DNA from: Rhodobacter sp.
Lineage (GTDB): Bacteria; Pseudomonadota; Alphaproteobacteria; Rhodobacterales; Rhodobacteraceae
Direction: 5' to 3'
DNA: 64,000 nucleotides
Assembly: GCA_027484985.1 (NCBI GenBank)
Contig: JAIXRW010000055.1
Coordinates: forward strand, 1-64,000
The first letter of the stretch is position 1; each line of letters begins with the position of its first letter. Under the pieces are notes generated by a model that was not told the DNA's origin, searched no databases, and was given only the letters and a program-made list of their open reading frames with translations. The position numbers and the translations under genes are program-made. Shown one piece after another: positions 46,367 to 54,919 of this stretch.

Positions 46367-47596
46367 CTATCGACGGCCGATCACCTTGCGCACCCGCGCC
46401 TTGGCTTGGCGCAGCATCGTCACGGCCATCTTGCGGCCCTTGTAAACCACTTTCGCCGTGGGCTTGGGCATCACAACACCCAGACGTTCTGCAAGCCGGA
46501 TATCTGCCAGCATCGAATACCGCTGGTCATGCACCGACATGTCCAGCAGCACGCGCATCAAATCCGCATGGTTCGCGCGGTAATAATCAATATCAAAGAC
46601 GGCGCGGAAATCGTCCAATTTGCCGTAGGATTCCACGGTCATCAGCGTCATCGCGCATTTCCAGCAGCGCGAGCAGTTCAGCTTTCCCTCTTCGGGCCGC
46701 TTGTCGAGATGCAACAGGCAGGGATGCAGGTTTTCCTGCGCGTCCTTGCGGTCAACGATCAGCCTGACCTTGTCAGACCGCGCCAATCCAGCCCCCGCCG
46801 GAATGATCCGCAACGTCTCGGATTGCATCAAGGGTTGCAGAACGGGGTCCAACTGCTCGGTGCAGTCGGTCGGGCCATATTCGGCAAAGGCATAAGACCG
46901 GTTGCCAGACGGCAGATAAAGCCGAACGCCCTTGTGCAAAAGATGCGCCGCAGCGGCATTGCGAAACCCGACCGTCTTGCCAAAACCGATTGGCCCGAAC
47001 GCCATGGCCGGGGCATAAACCTCGTTCAGATTGGCCGCCACGCCGTAAAGCTTCATCCCGCTTGCGCGCGCATGGGGGCCGATATTGGCCAAGGCCTTGT
47101 CCAGCAATTCGGGCTTGCCCGTGGTCGGACCAAGGGAACCTACGTGAAAATTCGCCAGCGCCGTCAACCGCAGGCTCGGTGGCACCTCTGGCGCGGTGTA
47201 AAGGGCAAAGGTGGCGAAACTGTCCACCCCAGCCGAAAAACCTGTCATCACATCGCGGCTTTCGTCGGGCAGCACCCGCGACGATACCCCCGCATTGATC
47301 CTGATCTTCTTGAGAAGCGGCTCATAGTTCCGCATCAGGGCCATCAGATCGTTCCGCATCGCGTTCAGCAGCATGGGCGAAAGGTCGGCCTCGATCGTCA
47401 GATCCTCGCCCATCATCATGGCCGGATAAAGCAGCGACAGCGCGGCCCAGTTCGGCTCGTCGATATCGACGGCCTCGGCGTTATCCAAAGGCACCTCGAA
47501 TGTCAGATGGTCCGGCATCCCCGGACCAGACAGATCGCAGGTGGCCACAAACCGGTGCGCCGTGGCATATGTGCGGAAATTGCGGGCGACGATCAT
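46367..47596 (-). CDS. QueC-like PP-loop ATPase in glycan locus, first copy
   Basis: This 409-residue protein has the PP-loop GFSAGVDSFATF (ATP pyrophosphatase, residues 119-130) and a C-terminal zinc-type set C293, C308, C311 and C314 (NCSRCWKC), the layout of QueC/ExsB enzymes. Those enzymes activate a carboxylate with ATP and form an amide or nitrile. It is about 180 residues longer than QueC, with a unique N-terminal domain, and no queuosine genes are nearby. It may amidate or thiolate a glycan precursor. The ATG at 47596 has AAAGGG upstream. A related gene lies at 50348-51496. Confidence 0.78.
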   Translation of the reverse strand: MIVARNFRTYATAHRFVATCDLSGPGMPDHLTFEVPLDNAEAVDIDEPNWAALSLLYPAMMMGEDLTIEADLSPMLLNAMRNDLMALMRNYEPLLKKIRINAGVSSRVLPDESRDVMTGFSAGVDSFATFALYTAPEVPPSLRLTALANFHVGSLGPTTGKPELLDKALANIGPHARASGMKLYGVAANLNEVYAPAMAFGPIGFGKTVGFRNAAAAHLLHKGVRLYLPSGNRSYAFAEYGPTDCTEQLDPVLQPLMQSETLRIIPAGAGLARSDKVRLIVDRKDAQENLHPCLLHLDKRPEEGKLNCSRCWKCAMTLMTVESYGKLDDFRAVFDIDYYRANHADLMRVLLDMSVHDQRYSMLADIRLAERLGVVMPKPTAKVVYKGRKMAVTMLRQAKARVRKVIGRR

Positions 47597-47666
47597 CAGT
47601 AGAACCCTTTGTAATTGATGCCATATCCTAGCGGGATCAGGCCTAAGGCGGCAAGAACGCCGCGGA

Positions 47667-48713
47667 TCACACTCGCACCAGACTGCGAACGAATTCTTGC
47701 ATGGTCGCATGGCTTCCAACCGCAGCGTTGCGGCAGATGTCAAAGTCGAACCCACGGTGGCGGTCAAATGTCTCGGGCGTGCAAAGCGGAAAGCCCAAAG
47801 CTTCGGAAAAACCGGCCATGCGGTCATCGACATAGGTCAGCCAGCTTCGCTTGGCCTGCGACAGGAAATGCAGATGGGCATGCAGACGGCTGCCGAAATG
47901 CAGATCGACCCCCTTGTAGAACGCCAGTGTCGCATCTGCCGTGCCGGGGGCCACAATCTCGAACCCCAAGCGCCGCGCCAGCAGGCGCAAACGGGCCCGA
48001 CGGTTCAGCAACGCTCCCAAAACCGGCCAGCCATCCGCGCTGCGTTCAAGCGCCGAGATGCGGTCAAACACCTGGTGCAACACCAGAAACTTCCGCGCCT
48101 TGCGAAAGCGTTCCGCCACATAGCGCAGCGTGCCCGCCTCGCGTTGCCAGAAGTCATCGCGCTCTGTCACCGTGACGGCGACCGAAGCCTCGGCCGTGGA
48201 AAACGGCCTCTCCTCCAGTAATGGCGCATCATAAAGCACCGGACAGCCCGTCATCAGGAAACGCCCCTTCAGGTCGGGCAAGGCCGCCTCAAGCACACGC
48301 AGGGTGATCGGGCACCGCCATGACGAGTATTCCACCCGTTCATGGATCGCCCGCAACACCTCTAGCGCCGCCGCCGAAAAGCCTTGATTGTGCATCGCCA
48401 AACCATTGATACCGATGGCAAAGGGCACGAACCGCGTCGGCATTTTCCGCATCTGTTCGGCCGTCAGCCCCGGCCAGACGCAAAACCTGTCGTCCAGCTG
48501 GTTCGCCCCCCCCAGAATGACCGTGCGAACCCCCGCCAACCGCGCCAGATCCGATGGATCGGGCGCACTGCGGCCGGTCAGAATGCGGGAAGGGCTGAAC
48601 TGGCCCAACTGCCGCTCGATGCCACGCAGGATGAAGCCGTCCCCGACATTCACCTTCTTCTTCGGCATCGAGGCAGGGATCAGATACGGCGACAGGATGG
48701 CAAAATCGTTCAC
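47667..48713 (-). CDS. Polysaccharide pyruvyltransferase-family protein
   Basis: This 348-residue protein looks like the WcaK/CsaB superfamily. VNVGDGFILRGI near residue 18 is the N-terminal loop, TVILGGANQLDD matches the GGG region, and HFGSRLHAHLHFLSQAK matches the conserved RxHx segment. These enzymes add pyruvate ketals from PEP to sugars. The start at GTG 48713 overlaps the preceding stop (GTGA) and has AGAGGGG upstream; GTG 48740 is the alternative. It follows a glycosyltransferase-like gene, which may provide its acceptor. Confidence 0.75.
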   Translation of the reverse strand: MNDFAILSPYLIPASMPKKKVNVGDGFILRGIERQLGQFSPSRILTGRSAPDPSDLARLAGVRTVILGGANQLDDRFCVWPGLTAEQMRKMPTRFVPFAIGINGLAMHNQGFSAAALEVLRAIHERVEYSSWRCPITLRVLEAALPDLKGRFLMTGCPVLYDAPLLEERPFSTAEASVAVTVTERDDFWQREAGTLRYVAERFRKARKFLVLHQVFDRISALERSADGWPVLGALLNRRARLRLLARRLGFEIVAPGTADATLAFYKGVDLHFGSRLHAHLHFLSQAKRSWLTYVDDRMAGFSEALGFPLCTPETFDRHRGFDFDICRNAAVGSHATMQEFVRSLVRV

Positions 48714-49978
48714 GCGGTCCCCTCTTTGCGAAACAGCCACAGCGTTGCGCGTTCGTTCAGGCTTTTGCGGTTCCGGATGGCCGCATAACCGGCATCCGCC
48801 AGACGGCTTTCAAAGGCCTGCCCATCCGATCGGGTCAGATCCTGCGCGACGATCAGCCAGCTTGGCGCCAGCCCCCCGCCTTTCAACCTGTCCAGCAAGG
48901 CCACCCCATCTTCATGCTCCAGCGCCATGGCAACATCTGCCGCTTCCCCCCCTTCGGACGGCGCAAGATAGCGCAGACCGAAGCCCCGTCGCACCAGCAC
49001 CCGCTCAAACCGTGGGCCCGCCCCGCTGTCCCAAAGGGTGGAAACCGGCCCCGCCGCAGCAATCACGCCAAGGAAATCGCAGGCAATCTCGGCGCGGTCG
49101 ATCCATGCTACGGCCCCGCTGACATTCTCGTCAAAATGCTTGCGCCCCCGCCGGATCGCGCCGATGACCCCCAAAAGATCGACAAAGTGCCCAAGATTGG
49201 CCCTTGCAACGGTCAACAGGTCGAACAGCCGGTTGCCCCGTTTGGCCGGAAAGTTGATCTCGAAAAACGGGCGCATTTGGATGCGGCTGTTTCCCTTGAA
49301 ATGATAGATCAACGCATCCTCGGGCCGCCCCACATTCATCGGCAAAGTGCGCGGCGAATAGTTGTAACGTGAACAGGGGAACAGCATGATCACCGCCTCC
49401 CCGCAGCTTAGCGTGGTCGCGGCGTAGATTTCGGAACAGGTCACACCCAGAAAAGCCTGAATGGCATATTGGTCGCCAAACCAGTCCTCGACCTCAAGAT
49501 AGCGGTCCCGATAGATCGCCAGAATGTCGGCAAAAGCCTTGCGGCTGGCTTCGGGCCTACGGGTGTTCACGAAGATCACACCGCCGTTGACCGGCATGTC
49601 ATCATTCCTGCGCCAGGTGAAGCCAAGGTCAAAGTCCTGCGCGAACAGCGGCGCCAACTCTCCGGTGACCAACGTATCGGTGTCGATCAACACCATGGGG
49701 CGCCGGAAATCCGATTGCGCCAGCCATGCCGTTTGCACCCGCATACGCTCGTACATGATGCGATGCAGGTCCAGTTCGTAACGATGATAGGCCACGCCCG
49801 GCGGCAGGCCCGACATATCGGTCAACGCGTCCGTCAAGACAACCAGACGGGCCAAAGGATCATGCGCCGTGATCGAAACCCACAACATCGCAATCTGGTC
49901 CAACCCGGAAAGACCCGCCGTTGGCGACGGGCGCGGTCGCCCGCCATCCGCGTAAAATGTGACGAATTCCAAGGTCAT
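48710..49978 (-). CDS. GT-A-like glycosyltransferase with unknown C-terminal domain
   Basis: This 422-residue protein has DTD at residues 99-101 in VLIDTDTLVTGEL and a GT8-like layout, with NGGVIFVNTRR and DQYAIQAFLG. Residues about 235-422 form a second part with no family I recognise, including WDSGAGPRFERVLVRRGFG and WLIVAQDLTRSDG. The ATG at 49978 is preferred to one at 49993. It overlaps the pyruvyltransferase-like gene by 4 bases. It probably adds a sugar to the second glycan. Confidence 0.72.
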   Translation of the reverse strand: MTLEFVTFYADGGRPRPSPTAGLSGLDQIAMLWVSITAHDPLARLVVLTDALTDMSGLPPGVAYHRYELDLHRIMYERMRVQTAWLAQSDFRRPMVLIDTDTLVTGELAPLFAQDFDLGFTWRRNDDMPVNGGVIFVNTRRPEASRKAFADILAIYRDRYLEVEDWFGDQYAIQAFLGVTCSEIYAATTLSCGEAVIMLFPCSRYNYSPRTLPMNVGRPEDALIYHFKGNSRIQMRPFFEINFPAKRGNRLFDLLTVARANLGHFVDLLGVIGAIRRGRKHFDENVSGAVAWIDRAEIACDFLGVIAAAGPVSTLWDSGAGPRFERVLVRRGFGLRYLAPSEGGEAADVAMALEHEDGVALLDRLKGGGLAPSWLIVAQDLTRSDGQAFESRLADAGYAAIRNRKSLNERATLWLFRKEGTA

Positions 49979-50347
49979 CCCCAACGGCCCCAAGGCACAA
50001 CACCGCCCGCTCCACCGCTCGCCCTACCCACCGCTTCACAGCCCACCGCGCAAGGAAAACGGCCTACCCCCGCAAAGGCAGCAATAGGTCGTACGACCGG
50101 ACAATCTGGCGCCCAAACCGGAAAAACCAAAAATGCGCCTTGCTGCAATCGTGGCCCCCCAGTTCCGGCCCGCATAGGGATATCCCCCACCCACGCTATC
50201 TTCCATGCTGACCACAAAGCAAGAAGCGCGACCAGTGAAAAAACCACGCATCGCCGCTGGACGACCCTTACCCGTGTAACGGCAAGGATGCGGGCAAATC
50301 ATTAAACTTTCGCCCCTTCCTCGCAATCCCGGTCGCGACGCGGGGCC
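49979..50347. other. Non-coding gap
   Basis: These 369 bases lie between two leftward genes and show no frame with coding character. They should contain the promoter of the gene at 48710-49978. No repeat or hairpin with a U-tract was seen. Confidence 0.4.
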
Positions 50348-51496
50348 TTAATCCGCGTATAGAAACCGAAGCATCGACCGCTCCTTCCTTTCAAGCTGAC
50401 GTTCAACCCTCAAAGCCACACGGGAAAACTCCTGCCGGACCTTACCGTCAGGCAAGGCATCAAGAATTTCAGCGTTCCTGATCACGACCCCCCTATGTGA
50501 ATATAAATTGCTCGGGGTCTTGATATCAAACACCTGCCCGATTGGCAAAACATCCGGAAAAGCCATCTTTTCATCAATGCCCAGACACGCAAAAACAAGC
50601 CTTGTCTGCACGCATTTCGTGCATTTTCCGCAGTTCCCGCCTTGCGACTTGTCCCGCCAGCAAACTGAAAGCAAGGACAACAAATCCAAATCATATTCTG
50701 CAATCCGCCTCAGTTTCCCCACCCGATTTGTATCTTGATCATAGGCCTTAATCGGAAAAGCCCTTGACGACAGTAAATCAGCCAATGGTGCGGAATTGCC
50801 CCAAGGGTGGCGCGCAAGGTCCTGAAGGGCGGTGTTGTCCAGCGCATAGGCACCCGATGAAAACCGCGCCGACAAAACGTTCAGGCACATGGCAAGGTTA
50901 ACGGCGTGAAGCATGTTCCAATTGAATTTCATGGAACGTATGTTTGTGCTGACAATCTCCAATCCCAGACCAAGCCGATCACAGATCGTGGTTACCCTGC
51001 CACGCAAGTCGCGGAAGCCTGCGCTGCCATCTTTATAGTCGGCACCCGCAATCAACAAGGCGTGGGTAACCTGATCTTCCTGCTTCGCACGTATGGCCGC
51101 CGCAAGGCTGTCAACCCCACCACTTACACAGATGATCTTATTCCTGCCACTTGCAGGCCGGGCATCAACGATTGACCCAAAGCTCAGCTGCAACGGGAAC
51201 GTCTTGGGAAGCTTCAACACCGCCAATCCCGCAGCAAGTTTCTCCATCTGCTCGACAACATCGCGGCTGACCGGCTGTTCGACATGTATTCTGACACCAA
51301 ACGAAGCAGATATTATCGCCAACCCGTAAGCCGCAAAATCTATCGTCCCGGCGGGCCCATCAACCCCGGGAGTTTGAATCCAGAAACCATAATCACCCGC
51401 CCGGACCACAGCGCGCTGACCACTCCAATTTACTTCAGCTTTGATCGATTCATTCCGTTTCAAACCAAATACCTTCGCAAATCGAATGGATCGCAT
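50348..51496 (-). CDS. QueC-like PP-loop ATPase in glycan locus, second copy
   Basis: This 382-residue protein has the PP-loop IICVSGGVDSLAAAI at residues 121-135, closer to the SGGxDS consensus than the first copy. Its zinc-type set is C279, C289, C292 and C295 (NCGKCTKC). The N-terminal 115 residues are a separate domain. It follows a pyruvyltransferase-like gene, as does the first copy. The ATG at 51496 has GAGGGG upstream; a GTG at 51505 is possible. Codon third positions are visibly less GC-biased than in the catabolic cluster, suggesting different ancestry. Confidence 0.78.
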   Translation of the reverse strand: MRSIRFAKVFGLKRNESIKAEVNWSGQRAVVRAGDYGFWIQTPGVDGPAGTIDFAAYGLAIISASFGVRIHVEQPVSRDVVEQMEKLAAGLAVLKLPKTFPLQLSFGSIVDARPASGRNKIICVSGGVDSLAAAIRAKQEDQVTHALLIAGADYKDGSAGFRDLRGRVTTICDRLGLGLEIVSTNIRSMKFNWNMLHAVNLAMCLNVLSARFSSGAYALDNTALQDLARHPWGNSAPLADLLSSRAFPIKAYDQDTNRVGKLRRIAEYDLDLLSLLSVCWRDKSQGGNCGKCTKCVQTRLVFACLGIDEKMAFPDVLPIGQVFDIKTPSNLYSHRGVVIRNAEILDALPDGKVRQEFSRVALRVERQLERKERSMLRFLYAD

Positions 51497-51608
51497 CTGA
51501 CTCACCCCTCCTCCAAATGCCTGACCTCCCGCCTACTCCCGGAAAGGGATTTTAAAGCCGCCGCCACACAGATACGAACCTGAATTTCTCACAATCAAAT
51601 CAAAACAG

Positions 51609-52454
51609 TCAAAAAATGGTCCGCCAGAAAGACATCGACGGAATAACACTCGGATCAAACGAGTCATGATACGCAACACAGGGGAAGTTCCCCTGAATCG
51701 AACTGTGATAGATCGCGCGAATCTTAAAATAGTCGTTTGAATAAAGATGAGTCTCGCGCCCAAGCAGCGCAGCGGCTATTCCAACATGCAGCCTGTCCGT
51801 GTACACTTCTTGAAACGAGGCAATTTTCCGCAAAAATCCATCCACTGGTGCCATCGCGTTTCCCCGTTTCGAAATGTCCAGGTTAGGCCAAACCCGCCGC
51901 GTCCCGTCAGCTCTCTCCTTATCCCGTCGAAATAACCGCCCCGCTCCGTGACCAACCGGAAGGCCGAAATCCGTACATCCCAGAAAGAAAGCCATGTCAT
52001 GACAGAATTGTGCGTCCGGAACGGCGGCTTGGCTTTCAAATCGGTCACGGACAAAGATCGTCGCAGAATCGGGCAGGTCAATTTCCCGTAAATCAAGCGC
52101 AATCGTAGAAGGCAAGATGACGGATCGGTCGAATTGTCTGGCAATTTCAGCGATGCGAACACCCTGCCGATAATGCGCGTTCAGCGCGCCACCGCCGTTA
52201 AACACTGCCACAGGAAAACGAAAACCTGTCGATGCGATGACCTCTGCAACCGAAACTTTCCCTCGATAAACCGGCCTCAGATCACAAATGCTGTAAACGA
52301 ACCCGTAGTGTTTGAAGAACCGCTCACTCCCCTCGCGGATTAGGCTATCACCATAGTTTCCGGCAAGAACAAAAAACAGGATCGGTCGATCCTTCACAAT
52401 TCGACGCAAAGTCGCGGCGAGCGCGTCAAAATCACGCATCATTTCCGATTTCAT
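51609..52454 (-). CDS. Polysaccharide pyruvyltransferase-family protein, short
   Basis: This 281-residue protein resembles ExoV/WcaK-type pyruvyltransferases: FFVLAGNYGDSLIREGSERF near the N-terminus, AVFNGGGALNAHYR, and YTDRLHVGIAAALLGRE matching the T(D/S)RLH region. The ATG at 52454 overlaps the preceding stop (ATGA) and has GGTGGA upstream; three other in-frame ATGs are nearby. It would add a pyruvate ketal, or be a phosphoryl/pyruvyl homologue, in the second glycan. Confidence 0.76.
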   Translation of the reverse strand: MKSEMMRDFDALAATLRRIVKDRPILFFVLAGNYGDSLIREGSERFFKHYGFVYSICDLRPVYRGKVSVAEVIASTGFRFPVAVFNGGGALNAHYRQGVRIAEIARQFDRSVILPSTIALDLREIDLPDSATIFVRDRFESQAAVPDAQFCHDMAFFLGCTDFGLPVGHGAGRLFRRDKERADGTRRVWPNLDISKRGNAMAPVDGFLRKIASFQEVYTDRLHVGIAAALLGRETHLYSNDYFKIRAIYHSSIQGNFPCVAYHDSFDPSVIPSMSFWRTIF

Positions 52455-53329
52455 CTGTTCCACCATTGATGAAAGAAGTGACAAGATGCGTTAAAATGGT
52501 TTCGAAACTGGCGGACGAATTCACGCAGCAAAAAGTAGCAACTCCTGGACGATGTTCTTCGAAATGCACTGCCGGCATCGATGTCGATTTCCGAAACGAC
52601 ATCACGGGGCAAGAAAAGCGGTGGCCCAAAAGCCAATCCAAGACCGGACTTGCAGCACCACTGCCTGAGATAATGATCCACTGGCGCAATGATCCGATCA
52701 TGATCGGAAAGGAACTTTTTCGCACCTCTTCGCGACCAAAGCAACGCATGGGTCGTCGTCGGGAAGTAATTGGAGCGCAACAGATCTTTCGTTTCAAACC
52801 GGGCAATGGAATGTGAAAGAATTCTCGGAGTTCGGCCGAGATTCACGACATCCCATTCCACGGTATTCTGCCCCGATAGCCATTCAACAACCTGACGCAG
52901 GATAATCACATCCTCTGCGCGGATTTCCACGTCATCCTCAAACACAAGACCGAATTCAGCTTTACTCGAAAGAAACCGTTCAGCGCAACTCAGATGGCTC
53001 AGATAGCACCCAACCTCGCCTCCGCTCAACGCGCGTCCAAAGTACTTTATTGCATGCGCGGCGTCGTAGGCTTTGACATGTTCGGGGGGTTTTCCTCGGC
53101 CGTCATATGCAGCGACACGTTCAAAGGGAAGTTTTACAATGCTCATACGCGTTGCAAATTCGCGCATCCTATCTGAACTTCCGTCCAAATTGATGACATA
53201 TGTTGCCAACACCGGCGCCCGAGTGCTTTGGGGCCGATCAAACAGCGAAGTCATCGGCATCTTTAAGTCGCCATTCATCGAAAACATATTCTTCTGCTGC
53301 GGGTTGCTACCAAAATCAGTGATGTGCAT
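52451..53329 (-). CDS. GT25 family glycosyltransferase
   Basis: This 292-residue GT25 protein has YVINLDGSSDRMREFATRM near residue 44, LSGGEVGCYLSHLSCAERF near 101 and LVFEDDVEIRAED near 128, all family landmarks. GT25 enzymes (LpsA/LgtB type) often add galactose to lipopolysaccharide or capsule. It overlaps its neighbours on both sides (14 and 4 bases). The start at 53329 is the longest; ATGs within the first 26 codons could also serve. Confidence 0.87.
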   Translation of the reverse strand: MHITDFGSNPQQKNMFSMNGDLKMPMTSLFDRPQSTRAPVLATYVINLDGSSDRMREFATRMSIVKLPFERVAAYDGRGKPPEHVKAYDAAHAIKYFGRALSGGEVGCYLSHLSCAERFLSSKAEFGLVFEDDVEIRAEDVIILRQVVEWLSGQNTVEWDVVNLGRTPRILSHSIARFETKDLLRSNYFPTTTHALLWSRRGAKKFLSDHDRIIAPVDHYLRQWCCKSGLGLAFGPPLFLPRDVVSEIDIDAGSAFRRTSSRSCYFLLREFVRQFRNHFNASCHFFHQWWNR

Positions 53330-53939
53330 GCAACCTGAACCGAAGATCTTGACGCATAAGGTTCATGACCCATTCTTGTTCGGCATTGAAGTCATGGGCA
53401 ACATCGTTGGCTTTGCGCGATCCGCTCAGGGATAGGCTGGCAAAAAAATCGAACCCATATATGTCAACTTGCGCCGCTTGCGATCTTTGAAGCAGATCAA
53501 GGATAAGCACACCCGTTGACGGCCTTGATCCCAGTACTTTCGACAGTTCTTCCTGATGTGTTAGCGGATTTAAAAAGAAACTCCGGTTCCGCGCCAATGT
53601 CCATTGCAGCCGCTTGCGCCTTGGCGTCATCCATAAAATACGTGGCGACCCTCTTGACGCAATCAGACTTTGGTCAAGCGGAATCGACGTGGCAATCCAG
53701 TCCGTACGGGTTCCATGGGATGCAGCGTCTGGCATAGGCGCAGCATTCAGCCGGACGACATGATCCGCCTGATCGATACGGACACCGTGGCGTGACTGGG
53801 CAAGACCGCGGGCATTTCCGACCAGTGCAACGGATTTTCCCGTTATCTCATCGTAAATGGTTTGGATCGGAACAGAGAGTGTTGAAAGTCTGCTCTCATG
53901 GCCGGTAATCTTTGCCAGAAGAAATTGAAACCTGTTCAT
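53316..53939 (-). CDS. GT29 sialyltransferase-like protein
   Basis: This 207-residue protein recalls family 29 sialyltransferases. GKSVALVGNARGLAQSRHG and VRIDQADHVVRLNAAPMP (34-70) resemble the L-sialylmotif VGNS..L..S..G..ID..D.V.R.N.AP. RPSTGVLILDLL and VDIYGFDFF resemble the S-motif and motif III/VS region. It is shorter than animal enzymes and has no signal anchor. The donor could be CMP-sialic acid or CMP-Kdo; the upstream Kdo-transferase-like gene makes the latter attractive. Overlaps of 4 and 14 bases with its neighbours support a single operon. Confidence 0.72.
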   Translation of the reverse strand: MNRFQFLLAKITGHESRLSTLSVPIQTIYDEITGKSVALVGNARGLAQSRHGVRIDQADHVVRLNAAPMPDAASHGTRTDWIATSIPLDQSLIASRGSPRILWMTPRRKRLQWTLARNRSFFLNPLTHQEELSKVLGSRPSTGVLILDLLQRSQAAQVDIYGFDFFASLSLSGSRKANDVAHDFNAEQEWVMNLMRQDLRFRLHAHH

Positions 53940-54919
53940 GCCATCGCCCGGATATCATCAAACAGGCTTTCGGCCGACCGGTTGGCGAATTCTACATATG
54001 TCCGGATACGTGATAGTTCCGCCGCCCCGAAAGGCGGGGCCGTTATACCGGGAGTGGTGGCAAGATCACCATCCGACAGTAACCGCCCTTTGTCCAGCCC
54101 GATATCCGCAAGCAACGTCTGAACCTTGGAAGTCTTCGATGCAACCGCCAGAAACGGCGTTTGTGTCAGGACAGAAAGGCACGCTCCGTGGAAACGGCCG
54201 GTGATGTGCGATTTCGCGGTCTGAAGCCGTTTGATATAATCCTCATCCGCTTCTGCCATTTGGAATTCGGGAACCTGCCCATCCCAAACCCGGTTATACA
54301 GGCGCCAAAGCAAGGCAGACATATATCTGTTCTTCCATATCGGCGAAGCGAGGGTCTTTGTCGGTAGATAAATTGCCTTCTGTTCCTGCGCAGCCCGCGC
54401 AAGAACGCTGCGTGAATTCTGCCGCACGCTGTCACCGATTATGATCGCCCATCGGGTGGCGTTTTGTTCGGGGAAGTCACCTGTCAGCGAAAGGTCTGGC
54501 ATCAGCCGGACAGCCGAAATTCCACCCGCAGCAAGTTCCTTTGCGCTTTGACTGTCGCGAACCGAAACGATGGCACAGCGCCCGGCCATTTCGGCCCATT
54601 CGGATGGATTGTTTTGCCAGAGGGCATTTATCAGGGCAACCGGCCGCCCACGGCGTTCGGGCGCATCCAGAACCTGAAGCAGGCGGTGACCGCCTTTTGC
54701 GGCGTCATGGATGGTGCCTTCACCGTTGACGATGATCACATCGCAATGGGCAAGGGCATCCCGAAATCCAGCATCCTTGCGCCAATCCCGATGCGCCAGA
54801 CTGGTCGCAACAAGCGACAGATCCCGTTCCGCAAGCAGTGTCTTGATGCGACGCGTTACCCGGCTGCACCCGTGGTGAAACCGGGCCGAGGTGTCGTTCA
54901 AAAGGACCGCCTTCTTCAA
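53936..54919 (-). CDS. Polysaccharide pyruvyltransferase-family protein
   Basis: This 327-residue protein has the WcaK/CsaB order: LLNDTSARFHHGCSRVTRRI at the N-terminus, VIIVNGEGTIHDAAKGGHRL, VRDSQSAKELAAGG, and HITGRFHGACLSVLTQTPFL matching the GxRxH segment. The TTG start at 54919 is chosen because it overlaps the upstream stop (TTGA) and has AGGGGCAGG before it; no ATG lies near. It is the third member of this family in the window. Confidence 0.78.
   Translation of the reverse strand: MKKAVLLNDTSARFHHGCSRVTRRIKTLLAERDLSLVATSLAHRDWRKDAGFRDALAHCDVIIVNGEGTIHDAAKGGHRLLQVLDAPERRGRPVALINALWQNNPSEWAEMAGRCAIVSVRDSQSAKELAAGGISAVRLMPDLSLTGDFPEQNATRWAIIIGDSVRQNSRSVLARAAQEQKAIYLPTKTLASPIWKNRYMSALLWRLYNRVWDGQVPEFQMAEADEDYIKRLQTAKSHITGRFHGACLSVLTQTPFLAVASKTSKVQTLLADIGLDKGRLLSDGDLATTPGITAPPFGAAELSRIRTYVEFANRSAESLFDDIRAMA

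Noticed and set aside
46367-51496. PP-loop proteins as PseA/WbpG-type sugar amidotransferases
   Set aside because: They lack the N-terminal CxxC zinc finger and SGGKDS loop of that family and have no HisH/HisF partners here.
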